Notes: generated by a model not told the origin, from the letters alone. DNA of 64,000 nt from Maridesulfovibrio sp. (GCF_963666665.1 NZ_OY762999.1:3167501-3231500); one strand, 5' to 3'; positions 24,884 through 34,596 are shown, numbered from the stretch's first letter. Numbers and translations: made by a program.

Positions 24884-26329
24884 ATGAACATATCTTCTAT
24901 TCTGAAAAATATTTTCCCTGAACCGCTTGGTCCAGTATCTGAAAACCTTACTGACGAACTTGCGGCTTCTTTTTTTCCGGCAGATTCAACCAGGCTGGCA
25001 CACATGCGTCAGGCCTGTAGAACTGCCCGCAGGCTTGCTGCCCAGATGGACTACGATGCTGCAACTGCGGAGAAAGTAGTAACCGCTGCCCTTTTCCATG
25101 ATGTGGGCTATTCCGAAAAGCTGAACAAGACCGGATTTCATCCCCTTGACGGTGCGGCCTACCTTGCCCACTGCAATGCCCCGGAAGACCTGATTATGGC
25201 TGTCCTCTGGCATTCCAGCACTCCGGTTGAAATTGAGAGCATGCCTGAAATGAAGGAAATATACTCTCAGTTTCCCGGCCCCAACTATGATTGCCCCATT
25301 TACAAAGCAGTAGCCTACTGCGATTTCAGAACCTCGCCTGTGGGAGAATCATATTCCTTTGGCCAGCGCATCGTTGAACTTGAAAACAGATTCGGCCTTG
25401 ATTCCGTACCACCGTCCATCGCACGCAAGACTCTGCCTTACTCCCGCCAGAACCAGCAGGACTTTACCAGAACTATTGCCTGCGCACAGGGCAAGACTCT
25501 TCCATGGATTTTCTGCGATATCGACAACACCCTGATCAAACCGGGTGAAACCATCGACCGCAGATCCCTCAATGCAATCAACCGCTACACCACAGCGGGC
25601 GGACGTTTCTCACTCATCACCGGAAAACATATGATCAGCGTTCCGCACCTGATCAGCAGTGTAGGTGACCATACTCCCCACGCCGGTGTTAACGGATCTG
25701 TCATTGTACGAAACGGAAAACTTGAAGTTTTCGGAGAAACAGTAACCACGTTCAAAGCCATAGAAGACGCGTTACTTGAAGCAAACGTCAACTACGCCAC
25801 CTATGTAAGCGACGGCATCTGGACCCGTGCGGAACTGACTCCCAAAGAGCTTAATGACTTTGTCATGGTAGGCGAAACCCTGCCCCAAACCGGCCCTACT
25901 CCGGGCGATAAGAGCGCCATCAAGATTCTTACCTTTTCCCATCGCGACCAGACCGAGCAATGCGAAATGGTCCGCAACCTTGCCGAAAAATACGGTATGA
26001 GCTGCGTTCGCACTGCCGAGGATTTCCTTGAAATCGGTCCCGCAGGTCACGGCAAGCATTCCGCCATGATGCAGATCATGAAAGAAGCGGGTTGGTCCGA
26101 CCTCAACTCAATTGCCATCGGTGACAGCGAGAACGACCTGACCATGTTCGGCCATGTAGGCTTAAGTGCCGTAGTTGCCAACGCAGCCCCCGAAGCACTG
26201 CCTGCAGCCGATCTGCACATTCCCGCCTGTGATGAATACGGAGTTGCCCGCCTGCTGGATGCCCTTGTTGATTCAGCACAGAACGGTTGCTGGTCCATTC
26301 CCCATAACTGGATAGCGAACTACAACTAG
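24884..26329 (+). CDS. HD-domain phosphohydrolase fused to a Cof-type HAD phosphatase
   Basis: 481 residues, two hydrolase domains. The N-terminal HD domain has AHMRQACRTARRLA with a His, then the HD pair at 72-73 in ALFHDVGYS and a later HS (VLWHSS). From about residue 205 a HAD domain begins: DIDNTL (Asp212 and Asp214), then SLITGKHM, and GDSENDLTMFG near the C-terminus as the Mg-binding motif, with a cap between. I choose ATG at 24884 because GGAG lies 6 bases upstream; ATG 24872 has none. The substrate is unknown; an HD plus Cof-HAD combination suggests nucleotide or sugar-phosphate clean-up, which is inference. Confidence 0.8.
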   Translation: MNISSILKNIFPEPLGPVSENLTDELAASFFPADSTRLAHMRQACRTARRLAAQMDYDAATAEKVVTAALFHDVGYSEKLNKTGFHPLDGAAYLAHCNAPEDLIMAVLWHSSTPVEIESMPEMKEIYSQFPGPNYDCPIYKAVAYCDFRTSPVGESYSFGQRIVELENRFGLDSVPPSIARKTLPYSRQNQQDFTRTIACAQGKTLPWIFCDIDNTLIKPGETIDRRSLNAINRYTTAGGRFSLITGKHMISVPHLISSVGDHTPHAGVNGSVIVRNGKLEVFGETVTTFKAIEDALLEANVNYATYVSDGIWTRAELTPKELNDFVMVGETLPQTGPTPGDKSAIKILTFSHRDQTEQCEMVRNLAEKYGMSCVRTAEDFLEIGPAGHGKHSAMMQIMKEAGWSDLNSIAIGDSENDLTMFGHVGLSAVVANAAPEALPAADLHIPACDEYGVARLLDALVDSAQNGCWSIPHNWIANYN

Positions 26330-26426
26330 TACTTTTTCAATCCGGTTGCGGCATTCCTTTGTTGTGTTATAAGGGTTAGACATAAAAGTCTGATCCTTAG
26401 CGCACATTAAAGGAGGTCGCTCCGGT

Positions 26427-27470
26427 ATGAAAAAAATATTCCTTCCCAGAGCTGCAACTATTGCCCTGACTCTTGTCTCACTGCTCCTGATTTCCGGTTG
26501 TTCCAAAAGCAGTACCGACAGCTTCAACAAGTGGAGTGCCGACCTGACCAAGGCCCTCACCACAGAACGTCCTTTTCAAGAAATCGAACTATTTTACGGA
26601 ACAGACCGCAAACCCAGCGGAAGTACTGTACCCGCAAAAGCTTTCGGAGAGGAACGGGGCGATCTTAGTTGGGGCGCATGTTCAGTGACCGTACCTTACG
26701 ATAAGGGAACCAAGGAACTCAAGAAATCACGCTTTACCATGACCTCCTACGGGTTGAGTCCGGCGCGTAACTATGAAGTCACAGATGTCCGCCAGCTTCC
26801 CCAGCGCTCCTTTGAAACATCTATCGCCAAACGCTTGGCAGCGAATCCGGAGAATTCCGCCCTCATCTTCGTACACGGCTTCAATATCTCATTTGCAGAA
26901 GCCGCAAAACGCACAGCACGCATGAGCTATCAGCTGCAATATCAGGGCGCACCGCTCTTTTTCAGCTGGCCCGCACAGGTAGATAAGCTCGATTACATGC
27001 AGGATGAACAAAACGCGGACTATGCCGTTGCGCAGCTCACTGAATTTCTAAAGGTTGTGACAGAAGAATCCACAGCGGAAAACATATTCTTAATCGGTAG
27101 CAATATGGGTTGCGAACCGCTATGTGAAGCCCTAACCAAGCTAAAATTAAGCCGCGAAAACATGTCCCGTATCCGGGAACTCATCCTCACTGCACCGGAC
27201 ATCAACCGCAATAAATTTGCGGCAATGATACTGCCAAAGATGCACAACACCAGCGCTCATATCACAATCTACATGTCCAACAGAGACGACAAGCTGGCTT
27301 TAGCACATAAGGAACGTTCAGGAATCAGGCTTGGAGATGTCGTGAATAATGCAGACCTGCCGGGCATTGATTTCGTGGATGCGTCAGCCGTAGATACCAG
27401 TATGGACGGCAAGCCTGACTTTGTTAAGAAGACTTCAATCTACAACGATATTGCGAATGTTATAAAATAG
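26427..27470 (+). CDS. Alpha/beta-hydrolase-fold (DUF900-like) lipoprotein with Asn in the nucleophile position
   Basis: 347 residues. Lipobox LISGC puts the lipidated cysteine at 25. The family start ELFYGTDRKPSG, the oxyanion strand ALIFVHGFNISFAEAAKR (145-162) and FFSWPA match the DUF900 alpha/beta hydrolases. The nucleophile elbow, normally H-S-M-G, reads LIGSNMGCEP (222-231): the catalytic Ser is replaced by Asn226. Asp and His partners are not obvious either. The protein may therefore be a binding protein rather than an esterase. Confidence 0.8.
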   Translation: MKKIFLPRAATIALTLVSLLLISGCSKSSTDSFNKWSADLTKALTTERPFQEIELFYGTDRKPSGSTVPAKAFGEERGDLSWGACSVTVPYDKGTKELKKSRFTMTSYGLSPARNYEVTDVRQLPQRSFETSIAKRLAANPENSALIFVHGFNISFAEAAKRTARMSYQLQYQGAPLFFSWPAQVDKLDYMQDEQNADYAVAQLTEFLKVVTEESTAENIFLIGSNMGCEPLCEALTKLKLSRENMSRIRELILTAPDINRNKFAAMILPKMHNTSAHITIYMSNRDDKLALAHKERSGIRLGDVVNNADLPGIDFVDASAVDTSMDGKPDFVKKTSIYNDIANVIK

Positions 27471-27472
27471 CA

Positions 27473-27514
27473 CAAAAAACGGGTTGGAAGATTAATCTTC
27501 CAACCCGTTTTTTT
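27473..27514. terminator. Bidirectional terminator, perfect 30-base palindrome
   Basis: ACGGGTTGGAAGATT followed by its exact reverse complement (27479-27508), with A-tract before and T-tract after. It serves the plus-strand lipoprotein gene and the minus-strand rnhA. Confidence 0.9.
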
Positions 27515-27516
27515 GT

Positions 27517-27981
27517 CTATGCGCCTTCGTCTTCAATCAGATCGCCGGAGGATGCTGCCGTACGGGCCAGGTCGTCACACCGTTCGTTTTCTGGGTCCCC
27601 GGCATGACCTTTGACCCAACGAAAAGTTACATCGTGCTTCTCCAGCAGGGGAATGAACTGCAACCAGAGGTCCTTGTTTTTGACCGGCTTCTTAGCGGCG
27701 GTCTTCCAGCCGTTCTTCTGCCAGTTATCGATCCACTTCTTGGTAAAAGCATTCTTCACGTACTGGGAGTCTGTATAGAGAGTGACTTCACAAGGTTCCT
27801 TAAGCTCAGTCAGAGCTGCAATTACCGCCCGCATCTCCATGCGGTTATTGGTGGTCTTTTTATACCCCTGTGAAAGTTCCTTGCGGTGCTCGTTGAACAG
27901 GAGAACAGCACCATAGCCGCCTTTACCGGGGTTACCGAGGCATGAGCCGTCTGTATAAATGGTAAGTTTCTTCTTAGACAT
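27517..27981 (-). CDS. rnhA: Ribonuclease HI
   Basis: 154 residues, normal length. Catalytic acidic residues: Asp11 (IYTDGSCLGNPG), Glu48 (NNRMEMRA), Asp70 (YTDSQYVKN), and the C-terminal WVKGHAGDPENERCD with the His loop and last Asp. Degrades RNA in RNA-DNA hybrids. The window thus carries both rnhA and rnhB. Confidence 0.96.
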   Translation of the reverse strand: MSKKKLTIYTDGSCLGNPGKGGYGAVLLFNEHRKELSQGYKKTTNNRMEMRAVIAALTELKEPCEVTLYTDSQYVKNAFTKKWIDNWQKNGWKTAAKKPVKNKDLWLQFIPLLEKHDVTFRWVKGHAGDPENERCDDLARTAASSGDLIEDEGA

Positions 27982-27990
27982 TAACTGTTT

Positions 27991-28560
27991 TTATTCCTTG
28001 TGGGCTGATGATTCAGGGTCAGGTATGCTGTTATTTCCATTTGTATAAACTTTAGGAACAGTCTGGTTGGAATCAACATCAACCAGTCGCTCCCAGATCA
28101 TGGACAGACAGGTCATGAGCGATGCGGGCCACTCCTCATCAGAATAATGGTTTTCAAAATGCTTGTTTTCAAGCTCGGAAATAAATCCCTTACCCAAGGC
28201 ATGACGCACAAGGCCCGGAAAATACATGCCCACATCCTGAGCAGGCGGGGAAATTACGATCAATAATTCCTTGGGATCGACTTCCTGTTCGGTGATCGGA
28301 TCAAGAATAATCTGCACACGGGCTTTCACTCCGAACTCTGCTCGCATGCTCCTGATGAATCCCTGAATGAAATCCCGCTCTGAATCATTCAAGACCTTGG
28401 TCTGATCCCAGAGGGCATTACGAGCCTGTATCTTTTCCAGCGTGGACTGGTTGTTCATCCAAAAGGCGTAGACGACAAGACCGAGAACGACAATCATCCC
28501 GATCATCCTGAAAAACTTTTCCGTACCGGTTTTTCCTTGGGGCTTAATAAACAATGCCAT
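27991..28560 (-). CDS. Membrane-anchored hypothetical protein
   Basis: 189 residues with one membrane helix at about 18-36 (MIGMIVVLGLVVYAFWM) and a soluble remainder. The segment LNDSERDFIQGFIRSMRAEFGVKARVQIILDP faintly resembles the start of TPM-type domains, but the match is too weak for a name. It lies 9 bases upstream of rnhA on the same strand and probably shares its transcript. Confidence 0.65.
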   Translation of the reverse strand: MALFIKPQGKTGTEKFFRMIGMIVVLGLVVYAFWMNNQSTLEKIQARNALWDQTKVLNDSERDFIQGFIRSMRAEFGVKARVQIILDPITEQEVDPKELLIVISPPAQDVGMYFPGLVRHALGKGFISELENKHFENHYSDEEWPASLMTCLSMIWERLVDVDSNQTVPKVYTNGNNSIPDPESSAHKE

Positions 28561-28658
28561 GGATTATACCTTGTTCTGCTTGGTGTTTAAATCAGATGAA
28601 AAGGCTTACCTTCAAGTCCTTATGGTAGCAAGTATTTGCTTTCCTGTAAAAATGGCCG

Positions 28659-30026
28659 CTATGCACAAAGCTCTGCGGCCAATCGATCAAGCAGTTTTTC
28701 TACGTTCTCCCTTATCGCCCTGAGCTGCTCCTGAGAAGATGCTTCAAAACGCAAGGTCAGAGCTGCTTGAGTGTTAGAGGCTCGAACAAGGCCCCAGCCT
28801 CCTTCAAAGACTATGCGAACCCCGTCGATATCAATGACTTCGTAATCCTTGGCAAGTTCCTCTGCCGCCCTCTCAACCAGCCTGAACTTGATTTCTTCGG
28901 GATATTCAACTCGCAGCTCCGGGGTAAAGAAGGTCTGCGGCCAGCCGTCCCACATGCCTGAAACAGGTTCCTTGGAACGGGAAAGAATCTCCAGCAAACG
29001 CAAGGCAGAGTACAGCCCGTCATCAAAACCATAGAAACGGTCGGAAAAGAAAATATGCCCGCTCATCTCTCCGCCCAGTCCGGCTCCGGTTTCAATCATC
29101 TTGGCCTTCATTACAGAATGGCCGGTGCGGGCCATAAGCGGCTTACCGCCATGCTCGACAATATCATCAAACAACAGATGGCTGCATTTCACATCGGCCA
29201 CCACAATTTCACCGGGCTTACGCTCCAGCATTTCCCGGGCATAAAGAGCCACAAGCCTGTCTCCGGGTACAAGATTCCCCCGTTCATCAACAGCCCCGAT
29301 ACGGTCGGCGTCACCGTCAAGACCGATACCCACTTCAGCTCCGTGCTCCACAACGGCCTTGAACAGGTCGCCCATATATTCGGCAACAACCGGATCAGGA
29401 TGGTGGTTGGGGAAATCGCCGTCCGGTTCACAGTATTGCGGAATTACTTCAGCACCTGCCTGACGGAGCAGCTTAAGAGCGATATGCCCTCCTGCACCGT
29501 TACCGCCATCAAGCACAACCTTAACCGGACGCTCCAATTTAATATCTGAAAGCAGGTCTTCAATATAATAGGGCACGATATCATGATAGGAAGCCATACC
29601 GCTGCCCTCAGCAAAATTACCGGACTCTATTATTTTGTAGATTTCCTGAATATCGTCGGTATGAATGGTAGTCTCGCCGCCCCAGACCTTGAAGCCGTTG
29701 AATTCCGGCGGATTGTGACTGGCGGTTATCATCACCCCGGCTTTGTAGTTCAGCTTCTTTGCTGCAAAATACAGTGCCGGAGTAGGGATAAGATTAAGGA
29801 AAAGCACGTCCACACCGGAAGCATTCAGCCCCCGGCCAACGGCTTGCTGATAAGCAGGGGAACTATGGCGGCAGTCATGGCCCAGCACAGCACGGTCCCA
29901 CCCCTTGGAGCGGAACCATGTACCGCACGCGCGACCGAGACGTTCAACCCACTCTTCATCAAAATCCTGATCTACAACACCGCGAATATCGTAGGCCCTG
30001 AAAATTTCTCTGCTAATTTCCTTCAT
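28659..30026 (-). CDS. Phosphomannomutase/phosphoglucomutase
   Basis: 455-residue alpha-D-phosphohexomutase of the AlgC type. The active-site phosphoserine is Ser103 in ITASHNPPEFNGFK; the metal loop is GLDGDADRIGAVD; the sugar-binding loop is GEMSGHIFF; the C-terminal phosphate loop is VRASNTQAALTLRFEA. It interconverts 1- and 6-phosphates of mannose or glucose for surface polysaccharides and nucleotide sugars. Starts 138 bases from the divergent radical SAM gene. Confidence 0.92.
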   Translation of the reverse strand: MKEISREIFRAYDIRGVVDQDFDEEWVERLGRACGTWFRSKGWDRAVLGHDCRHSSPAYQQAVGRGLNASGVDVLFLNLIPTPALYFAAKKLNYKAGVMITASHNPPEFNGFKVWGGETTIHTDDIQEIYKIIESGNFAEGSGMASYHDIVPYYIEDLLSDIKLERPVKVVLDGGNGAGGHIALKLLRQAGAEVIPQYCEPDGDFPNHHPDPVVAEYMGDLFKAVVEHGAEVGIGLDGDADRIGAVDERGNLVPGDRLVALYAREMLERKPGEIVVADVKCSHLLFDDIVEHGGKPLMARTGHSVMKAKMIETGAGLGGEMSGHIFFSDRFYGFDDGLYSALRLLEILSRSKEPVSGMWDGWPQTFFTPELRVEYPEEIKFRLVERAAEELAKDYEVIDIDGVRIVFEGGWGLVRASNTQAALTLRFEASSQEQLRAIRENVEKLLDRLAAELCA

Positions 30027-30164
30027 CGTATATCTCCGTTAACCATAAATTCGTTTCGGCTTCTTAAAAAATACCCAGTTCTTGCAGTAGAACCGGATTG
30101 AGAGTATGTATCTAAAGCAGTTATCACACTATAATCTATAAAAAAGGCAACCGCACAGCAAGTC

Positions 30165-31190
30165 ATGTTTGATATACCATACGTTGAAATCCATACAGTC
30201 GACCACTGCAACAATAACTGCCGTTGGTGCCATAATTATTCCCCTTTCTGCCCGGAAAAGGAATACGAGGCCAGTGACTATTTTCCCGGCCTTGAGATCC
30301 TCACTGGAGACCGCTTCCACCTAGGAGCAATTTCTCTCATGGGCGGAGAACCTTTCCTGCATTCGGATATCACCCGCTTCGCTTTCCAGATCTACGAAAG
30401 ATACAAACGCCCCATGGTCATCACCAGCAACGGTTTCTGGCTTTCCGAAGATGCTGTGCGGGCCTATAAGGACCTTTGGCAACTGATGTCGCTGGTCAAA
30501 ATTTCCCGTTACCCGACCATTGAAAAACGGCTCGGCGGCTATGACGAAGCATACCGCATAGCCATGCTGATCAAAGAATACAACCCTCATGTCCGCATTC
30601 AGTTCCCGCAAAAATCCATTTTCAATAAACTGGAAACCTTTGACCAGCCAAGGGAAGTAAAGCGGTTCTGCGGTAATTCTCACTGCATGGCCCTGCTGCG
30701 CGATATGACTGTGCACCGCTGCGGTGCCGGAGGCTACCAACGCTTCGCCCCTGAAGGAATGCTCAGCGAAGGATTCAGGAATTGTCCGCACATGTCCTAT
30801 GACCTGAAAAATTTCGATTACCATGACTTTGTGCTCTGGCGTTCCCGCTTTCCTCTCGAAGCCTGCTCTTACTGCAATTTCTCTGACCGTACTCCCTCAG
30901 TAGGCTGGAAAGTGGAAAAAGGACACAAGCCATTTAATACGGATTATGAACTGGCCTATCACTACAATCTGGCCAAGAACATGGTCATTCAGGAGAACCT
31001 TGATGATGCCCATAGCAGGGCTGAACTCATCCGCAGCAATTACGGAGACCTGCCGCAAGTGGATGTCATCATTGGCCTCATTGCCTCACAGCACGGGGAT
31101 ATGCCCGGCAGCCTGAAAGCATTTTCTGCCGCCTTGCATAAAGATTCAAATAATCCTGATGCCAAGTACTTTCTCGACCTGATAAGCTAA
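30165..31190 (+). CDS. Radical SAM protein with C-terminal helical (TPR-like) tail
   Basis: 341 residues. Cluster motif CNNNCRWC (C15, C19, C22) just after the first strand, then SLMGGEPFLH, the SAM-binding GGE motif. Additional cysteines (RFCGNSHCMALL, HRCGAGGYQ, ACSYCNFSDRTP) could bind another cluster or zinc, as in SPASM/twitch enzymes. The last 80 residues look like one or two TPR helices (DYELAYHYNLAKNMVIQE ... GSLKAFSAALHKDSNNPDAKYF). No peptide substrate gene is seen nearby. The ATG lacks a good ribosome binding site. Confidence 0.8.
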   Translation: MFDIPYVEIHTVDHCNNNCRWCHNYSPFCPEKEYEASDYFPGLEILTGDRFHLGAISLMGGEPFLHSDITRFAFQIYERYKRPMVITSNGFWLSEDAVRAYKDLWQLMSLVKISRYPTIEKRLGGYDEAYRIAMLIKEYNPHVRIQFPQKSIFNKLETFDQPREVKRFCGNSHCMALLRDMTVHRCGAGGYQRFAPEGMLSEGFRNCPHMSYDLKNFDYHDFVLWRSRFPLEACSYCNFSDRTPSVGWKVEKGHKPFNTDYELAYHYNLAKNMVIQENLDDAHSRAELIRSNYGDLPQVDVIIGLIASQHGDMPGSLKAFSAALHKDSNNPDAKYFLDLIS

Positions 31191-31415
31191 CGGAACAAAT
31201 TGTACCACTTAATTTCCGATAACCAGAAAAAGTTTTATCTTTAGAAAAAATTGATATAATCTGTGCATATTTATTAATGCGTCACAGGAAGACCTGATAG
31301 CTCTCACCACTCGCTGAAACTTCGGCCTAGTGCAGGGGCTATTACTTCATTAACATACCGACCAACATATCCGATTTTCCTTGATATGTCGGTCTATCTC
31401 ACCTATCAAATTTAC

Positions 31416-32489
31416 ATGAACTGGGACTGGGACAAATTATCCGAACAACGGCAGAGGAACAAAGGCGGAGGAGGAGCACCGAAACCGCCGAATGTGGACG
31501 ATATCAACTCCACAATCAGGAAACTCCGCGGAACCGGCTTGCCGGGCGGCAAATTTATAATCATCGGTATCATCCTGCTCTGGTTTCTTTCCGGGGTATA
31601 CATTGTAGAACCGGATGAAGTCGGTGTGGTAACCAGATTCGGCAAGTATGTGACAACCACTGCACCGGGTCCGCATTACCATCTTCCGGTTCCCATTGAA
31701 TCGGTCATGAAACCCAAAGTCACACAGATCAGACGTGTGGAAGTGGGCTTCCGTTCCTATGGCTCTTCGCGATCCTTTACCCAAGGCCAGTCGCGCAACG
31801 TGCCTGAGGAATCCCTCATGCTGACCGGTGATGAAAACATCGTAGATGTTCAATTCATCGTGCAATACCAGATCAAAGATCCGGTGAACTACCTTTTTGA
31901 AGTCAGCAACCAGCCTAAAACCATTCAGGATGCTGCCGAAGCGGCCATGCGTGAGATCATCGGTAAAACCAAGATCGAACTGGCCCTGACTACCGGTAAG
32001 CTCCAGATTCAGACCGAGACCCGCAACCTGTTGCAGGAGATTGTAGACCGCTACAAACTCGGGGTAAATGTGCTGGCAGTGCAGTTGCAGAACGTGCATC
32101 CGCCGAACGAGGTTGTAGACGCCTTTAAGGACGTCGCATCCGCCCGTGAGGACAAGAGCCGTTACATCAACGAAGCGGAAGCATACCGCAACGACATCCT
32201 GCCCAAGGCAAGAGGTCAGGCTGCGGTTATCCTGAACAAAGCAGAAGCGTACAAGGAAACCAAGATACGTGAAGCTGAAGGTCAGGCTAAACGTTTTATG
32301 GCTGTCTACAAGGAATACCTGAAGGCCAAGGACATTACTGTTAAGCGTCTGTATCTGGAAACAATGCAGAACATCCTGTCCAATCCTGAAGTCAAGAAAG
32401 TCATTCTTTCCGATGACTCGGCCAAGAAGGCTCTTCCGTTCCTCTCTCTGGACGGCAGCACCCTTCCCATCCAAACCGGTAAAAAATAG
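31416..32489 (+). CDS. hflK: FtsH protease activity modulator HflK
   Basis: 357 residues. The N-terminus MNWDWDKLSEQ is the classic HflK start, so I use ATG 31416, although the frame opens at 31386; neither has a good ribosome binding site. A glycine-rich cytoplasmic stretch, one membrane helix (FIIIGIILLWFLSGVYIV) and a large periplasmic SPFH/band-7 domain follow. HflK and HflC form the ring around FtsH in the inner membrane. TATAAT at 31255-31260 is a possible -10. Confidence 0.94.
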   Translation: MNWDWDKLSEQRQRNKGGGGAPKPPNVDDINSTIRKLRGTGLPGGKFIIIGIILLWFLSGVYIVEPDEVGVVTRFGKYVTTTAPGPHYHLPVPIESVMKPKVTQIRRVEVGFRSYGSSRSFTQGQSRNVPEESLMLTGDENIVDVQFIVQYQIKDPVNYLFEVSNQPKTIQDAAEAAMREIIGKTKIELALTTGKLQIQTETRNLLQEIVDRYKLGVNVLAVQLQNVHPPNEVVDAFKDVASAREDKSRYINEAEAYRNDILPKARGQAAVILNKAEAYKETKIREAEGQAKRFMAVYKEYLKAKDITVKRLYLETMQNILSNPEVKKVILSDDSAKKALPFLSLDGSTLPIQTGKK

Positions 32490-32499
32490 GGGATAAGAC

Positions 32500-33357
32500 A
32501 TGAGTTTACTCAAGAAAAGTTCCGCTCCCCTGGCAATTCTGATTATTGTTGCCGTACTGGGGATTGCGCAGAGTGCATACATAGTAAAGCAGACCGAGAA
32601 AGCCATAGTGCTCCAGCTCGGTAAGCCCAAATCCGGACCCATGGGACCGGGGCTGCATTTCAAGCTGCCCTTTGTCCAGAACGTGATCTACTTTGATTCA
32701 CGTCTTCTGGAATATGATGCCCGTCCGGCAGAAATTCTGACCAAAGACAAGAAAAACATGGTTGTGGACAACTACTCCAAGTGGCGCATCAGCGATCCCT
32801 TGCTGTTTTACCGCACCGTGCGTTCCATCCCACGCGCTCAGGCACGGCTGGATGATATTATCTACGCGGAACTCCGCGTTGCCCTTGGCCGCTACACACT
32901 GATCGAGATCATCTCCAGTGACCGTACTTCCATCATGGAAGAGGTCACCCAGACTTCAAATGCCCTGCTCAAAACGTACGGTATAGAAGTTCTTGATGTT
33001 CGTATCAAACGTACCGACCTGCCGCCTGAAAACGCCCGTGCTATTTACGGACGCATGCGCGCAGAACGTGAGCGTATGGCCAAGCAGTACCGCTCACAGG
33101 GTAGCGAAGCAGCCGCCCGCATTACTGCACAGGCGGACAAGGAAAGAGCAATTACCTTAGCTGACGCAAATCTCAAAGCAGAGATCATGCGCGGTGAAGG
33201 TGAAGGTAAAGCAACCAAAATATATGCTGACAGCTTCGGCAAGGACCCTAGATTCTACGAATTCAAGAAGTCCCTCGAAGCATATGAAGCAGGACTCAAA
33301 ACGAACACCAGACTGATCCTTTCACAGGACAACCCGTTCTTGAAGTACATGAAGTAG
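32500..33357 (+). CDS. hflC: FtsH protease modulator HflC
   Basis: 285 residues, one N-terminal membrane helix (APLAILIIVAVLGIAQSAYIV) followed by the band-7 domain: EKAIVLQLGKP, GPGLHFKLPFVQNV, VDNYSKWRISDP, VLDVRIKRTDLPPENARAIYGRM and a C-terminal coiled region. Ten bases after hflK, same operon. Confidence 0.95.
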   Translation: MSLLKKSSAPLAILIIVAVLGIAQSAYIVKQTEKAIVLQLGKPKSGPMGPGLHFKLPFVQNVIYFDSRLLEYDARPAEILTKDKKNMVVDNYSKWRISDPLLFYRTVRSIPRAQARLDDIIYAELRVALGRYTLIEIISSDRTSIMEEVTQTSNALLKTYGIEVLDVRIKRTDLPPENARAIYGRMRAERERMAKQYRSQGSEAAARITAQADKERAITLADANLKAEIMRGEGEGKATKIYADSFGKDPRFYEFKKSLEAYEAGLKTNTRLILSQDNPFLKYMK

Positions 33358-33386
33358 TTGCTTAGCAAGCTCGACACATGAAGAAT

Positions 33387-33427
33387 AAGCCCGTAGTATC
33401 TTAAAAGATATTACGGGCTTTAATTTT
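33387..33427 (+). terminator. Terminator of hflKC
   Basis: Stem AAGCCCGTAGTATCTT/AAGATATTACGGGCTT with a two-base internal mismatch followed by a T-rich tract. Confidence 0.85.
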
Positions 33428-33443
33428 TTGCCGGAGACTTCAT

Positions 33444-34571
33444 ATGGAAAACTGCAAACATCTTATCGTTGGTGCCGGGATTACCGGCTGTACTGTAGCA
33501 CGGCACATTGCCGAGGAATTAGGCGAGCGGGTGCTGGTCATTGACAAGCGCGACCACATCGGCGGCAACTGCCACAGCCAGACCAATTCAGAAACAGGCA
33601 TTGAATTCCACAGCTACGGTACTCATATCTTCCATACCAAGGAACGGCGTGTCTGGGATTTCCTGAACCGTTTTACTGAATTCAACGGTTACAGACATAA
33701 GGTGGTAACCACCTATCAAGGCCGCACTTTCCACATGCCGGTCAACCTTCAGACCATTAATTCGTTTTTCGGCATCAATTTGAAACCGCACGAAGTGGAA
33801 GATTTTATCCAGAGCAAAAGCGCTGAAGAGAACATCACCAATCCGCAAAACCTTGAAGAAAAGGCCATCAGCCTCATCGGACGCGAACTTTATGAGGCTT
33901 TCGTCAAAGGCTATACCCTCAAGCAATGGGAATGCGATCCTAAGGAACTGGACGCCTCAATCATCACCCGACTGCCTTTCCGGCACACCTATGAATGCGA
34001 CTACTTTACCGACCGCTATCAGGGTATTCCATGGGACGGATATACAAATCTGTTCGAACGCATGCTGGACCATGAACTGATTGAAACCAAGCTGAATACG
34101 AACTTCTTCGACCTGAAACGGATTGTTCCCGAAGACTGCACCATCTACTACACCGGCCCGGTGGACAGATTTTTTGACTACTGCCATGGCGAACTGACAT
34201 GGCGCTCCCTGCGCTTTGAATACCGAATTGAGGAAGTGCAAGATTATCAAGGCACCGCAGTCATGAACTACGCTGATATTGAGGTACCTTACACACGCAT
34301 CCACGAATACCAGCACCTGCACCCGGAAAGGGAGAATCAAAGCGGCAAAACCGTAACCGCGCGTGAATTCTCCATGAAATGGAAGCAGGGAGAAGAGCCA
34401 TACTACCCGGTCAATACAGATGAAGACCGCAAACGGCACGAACTGTACAGGACTGAAGCGGATAATCTTAAGAATGTGCACTTCCTAGGCAGGCTGGGAC
34501 AATACAAATATTACGACATGGATAAAGCCGTGCTGGCCGCACTGGAATTTTGCGACCGAGAACTAAGCTGA
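33444..34571 (+). CDS. glf: UDP-galactopyranose mutase
   Basis: 375 residues. FAD-binding start HLIVGAGITGCTVARHIAEE (6-25), DKRDHIGGNCHS, HSYGTHIFHT and the C-terminal GRLGQYKYYDMDKAV are characteristic. It converts UDP-galactopyranose to the furanose form, the precursor of galactofuranose in surface glycans. GGAG is 7 bases before the ATG. It stands alone between two terminators. Confidence 0.95.
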   Translation: MENCKHLIVGAGITGCTVARHIAEELGERVLVIDKRDHIGGNCHSQTNSETGIEFHSYGTHIFHTKERRVWDFLNRFTEFNGYRHKVVTTYQGRTFHMPVNLQTINSFFGINLKPHEVEDFIQSKSAEENITNPQNLEEKAISLIGRELYEAFVKGYTLKQWECDPKELDASIITRLPFRHTYECDYFTDRYQGIPWDGYTNLFERMLDHELIETKLNTNFFDLKRIVPEDCTIYYTGPVDRFFDYCHGELTWRSLRFEYRIEEVQDYQGTAVMNYADIEVPYTRIHEYQHLHPERENQSGKTVTAREFSMKWKQGEEPYYPVNTDEDRKRHELYRTEADNLKNVHFLGRLGQYKYYDMDKAVLAALEFCDRELS

Positions 34572-34596
34572 AGAAATCACCATAAGCGACATACAG

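Noticed and set aside
31437..32663. A 408-codon minus-strand frame opposite hflK
   Set aside because: Shadow of hflK/hflC; no family features.
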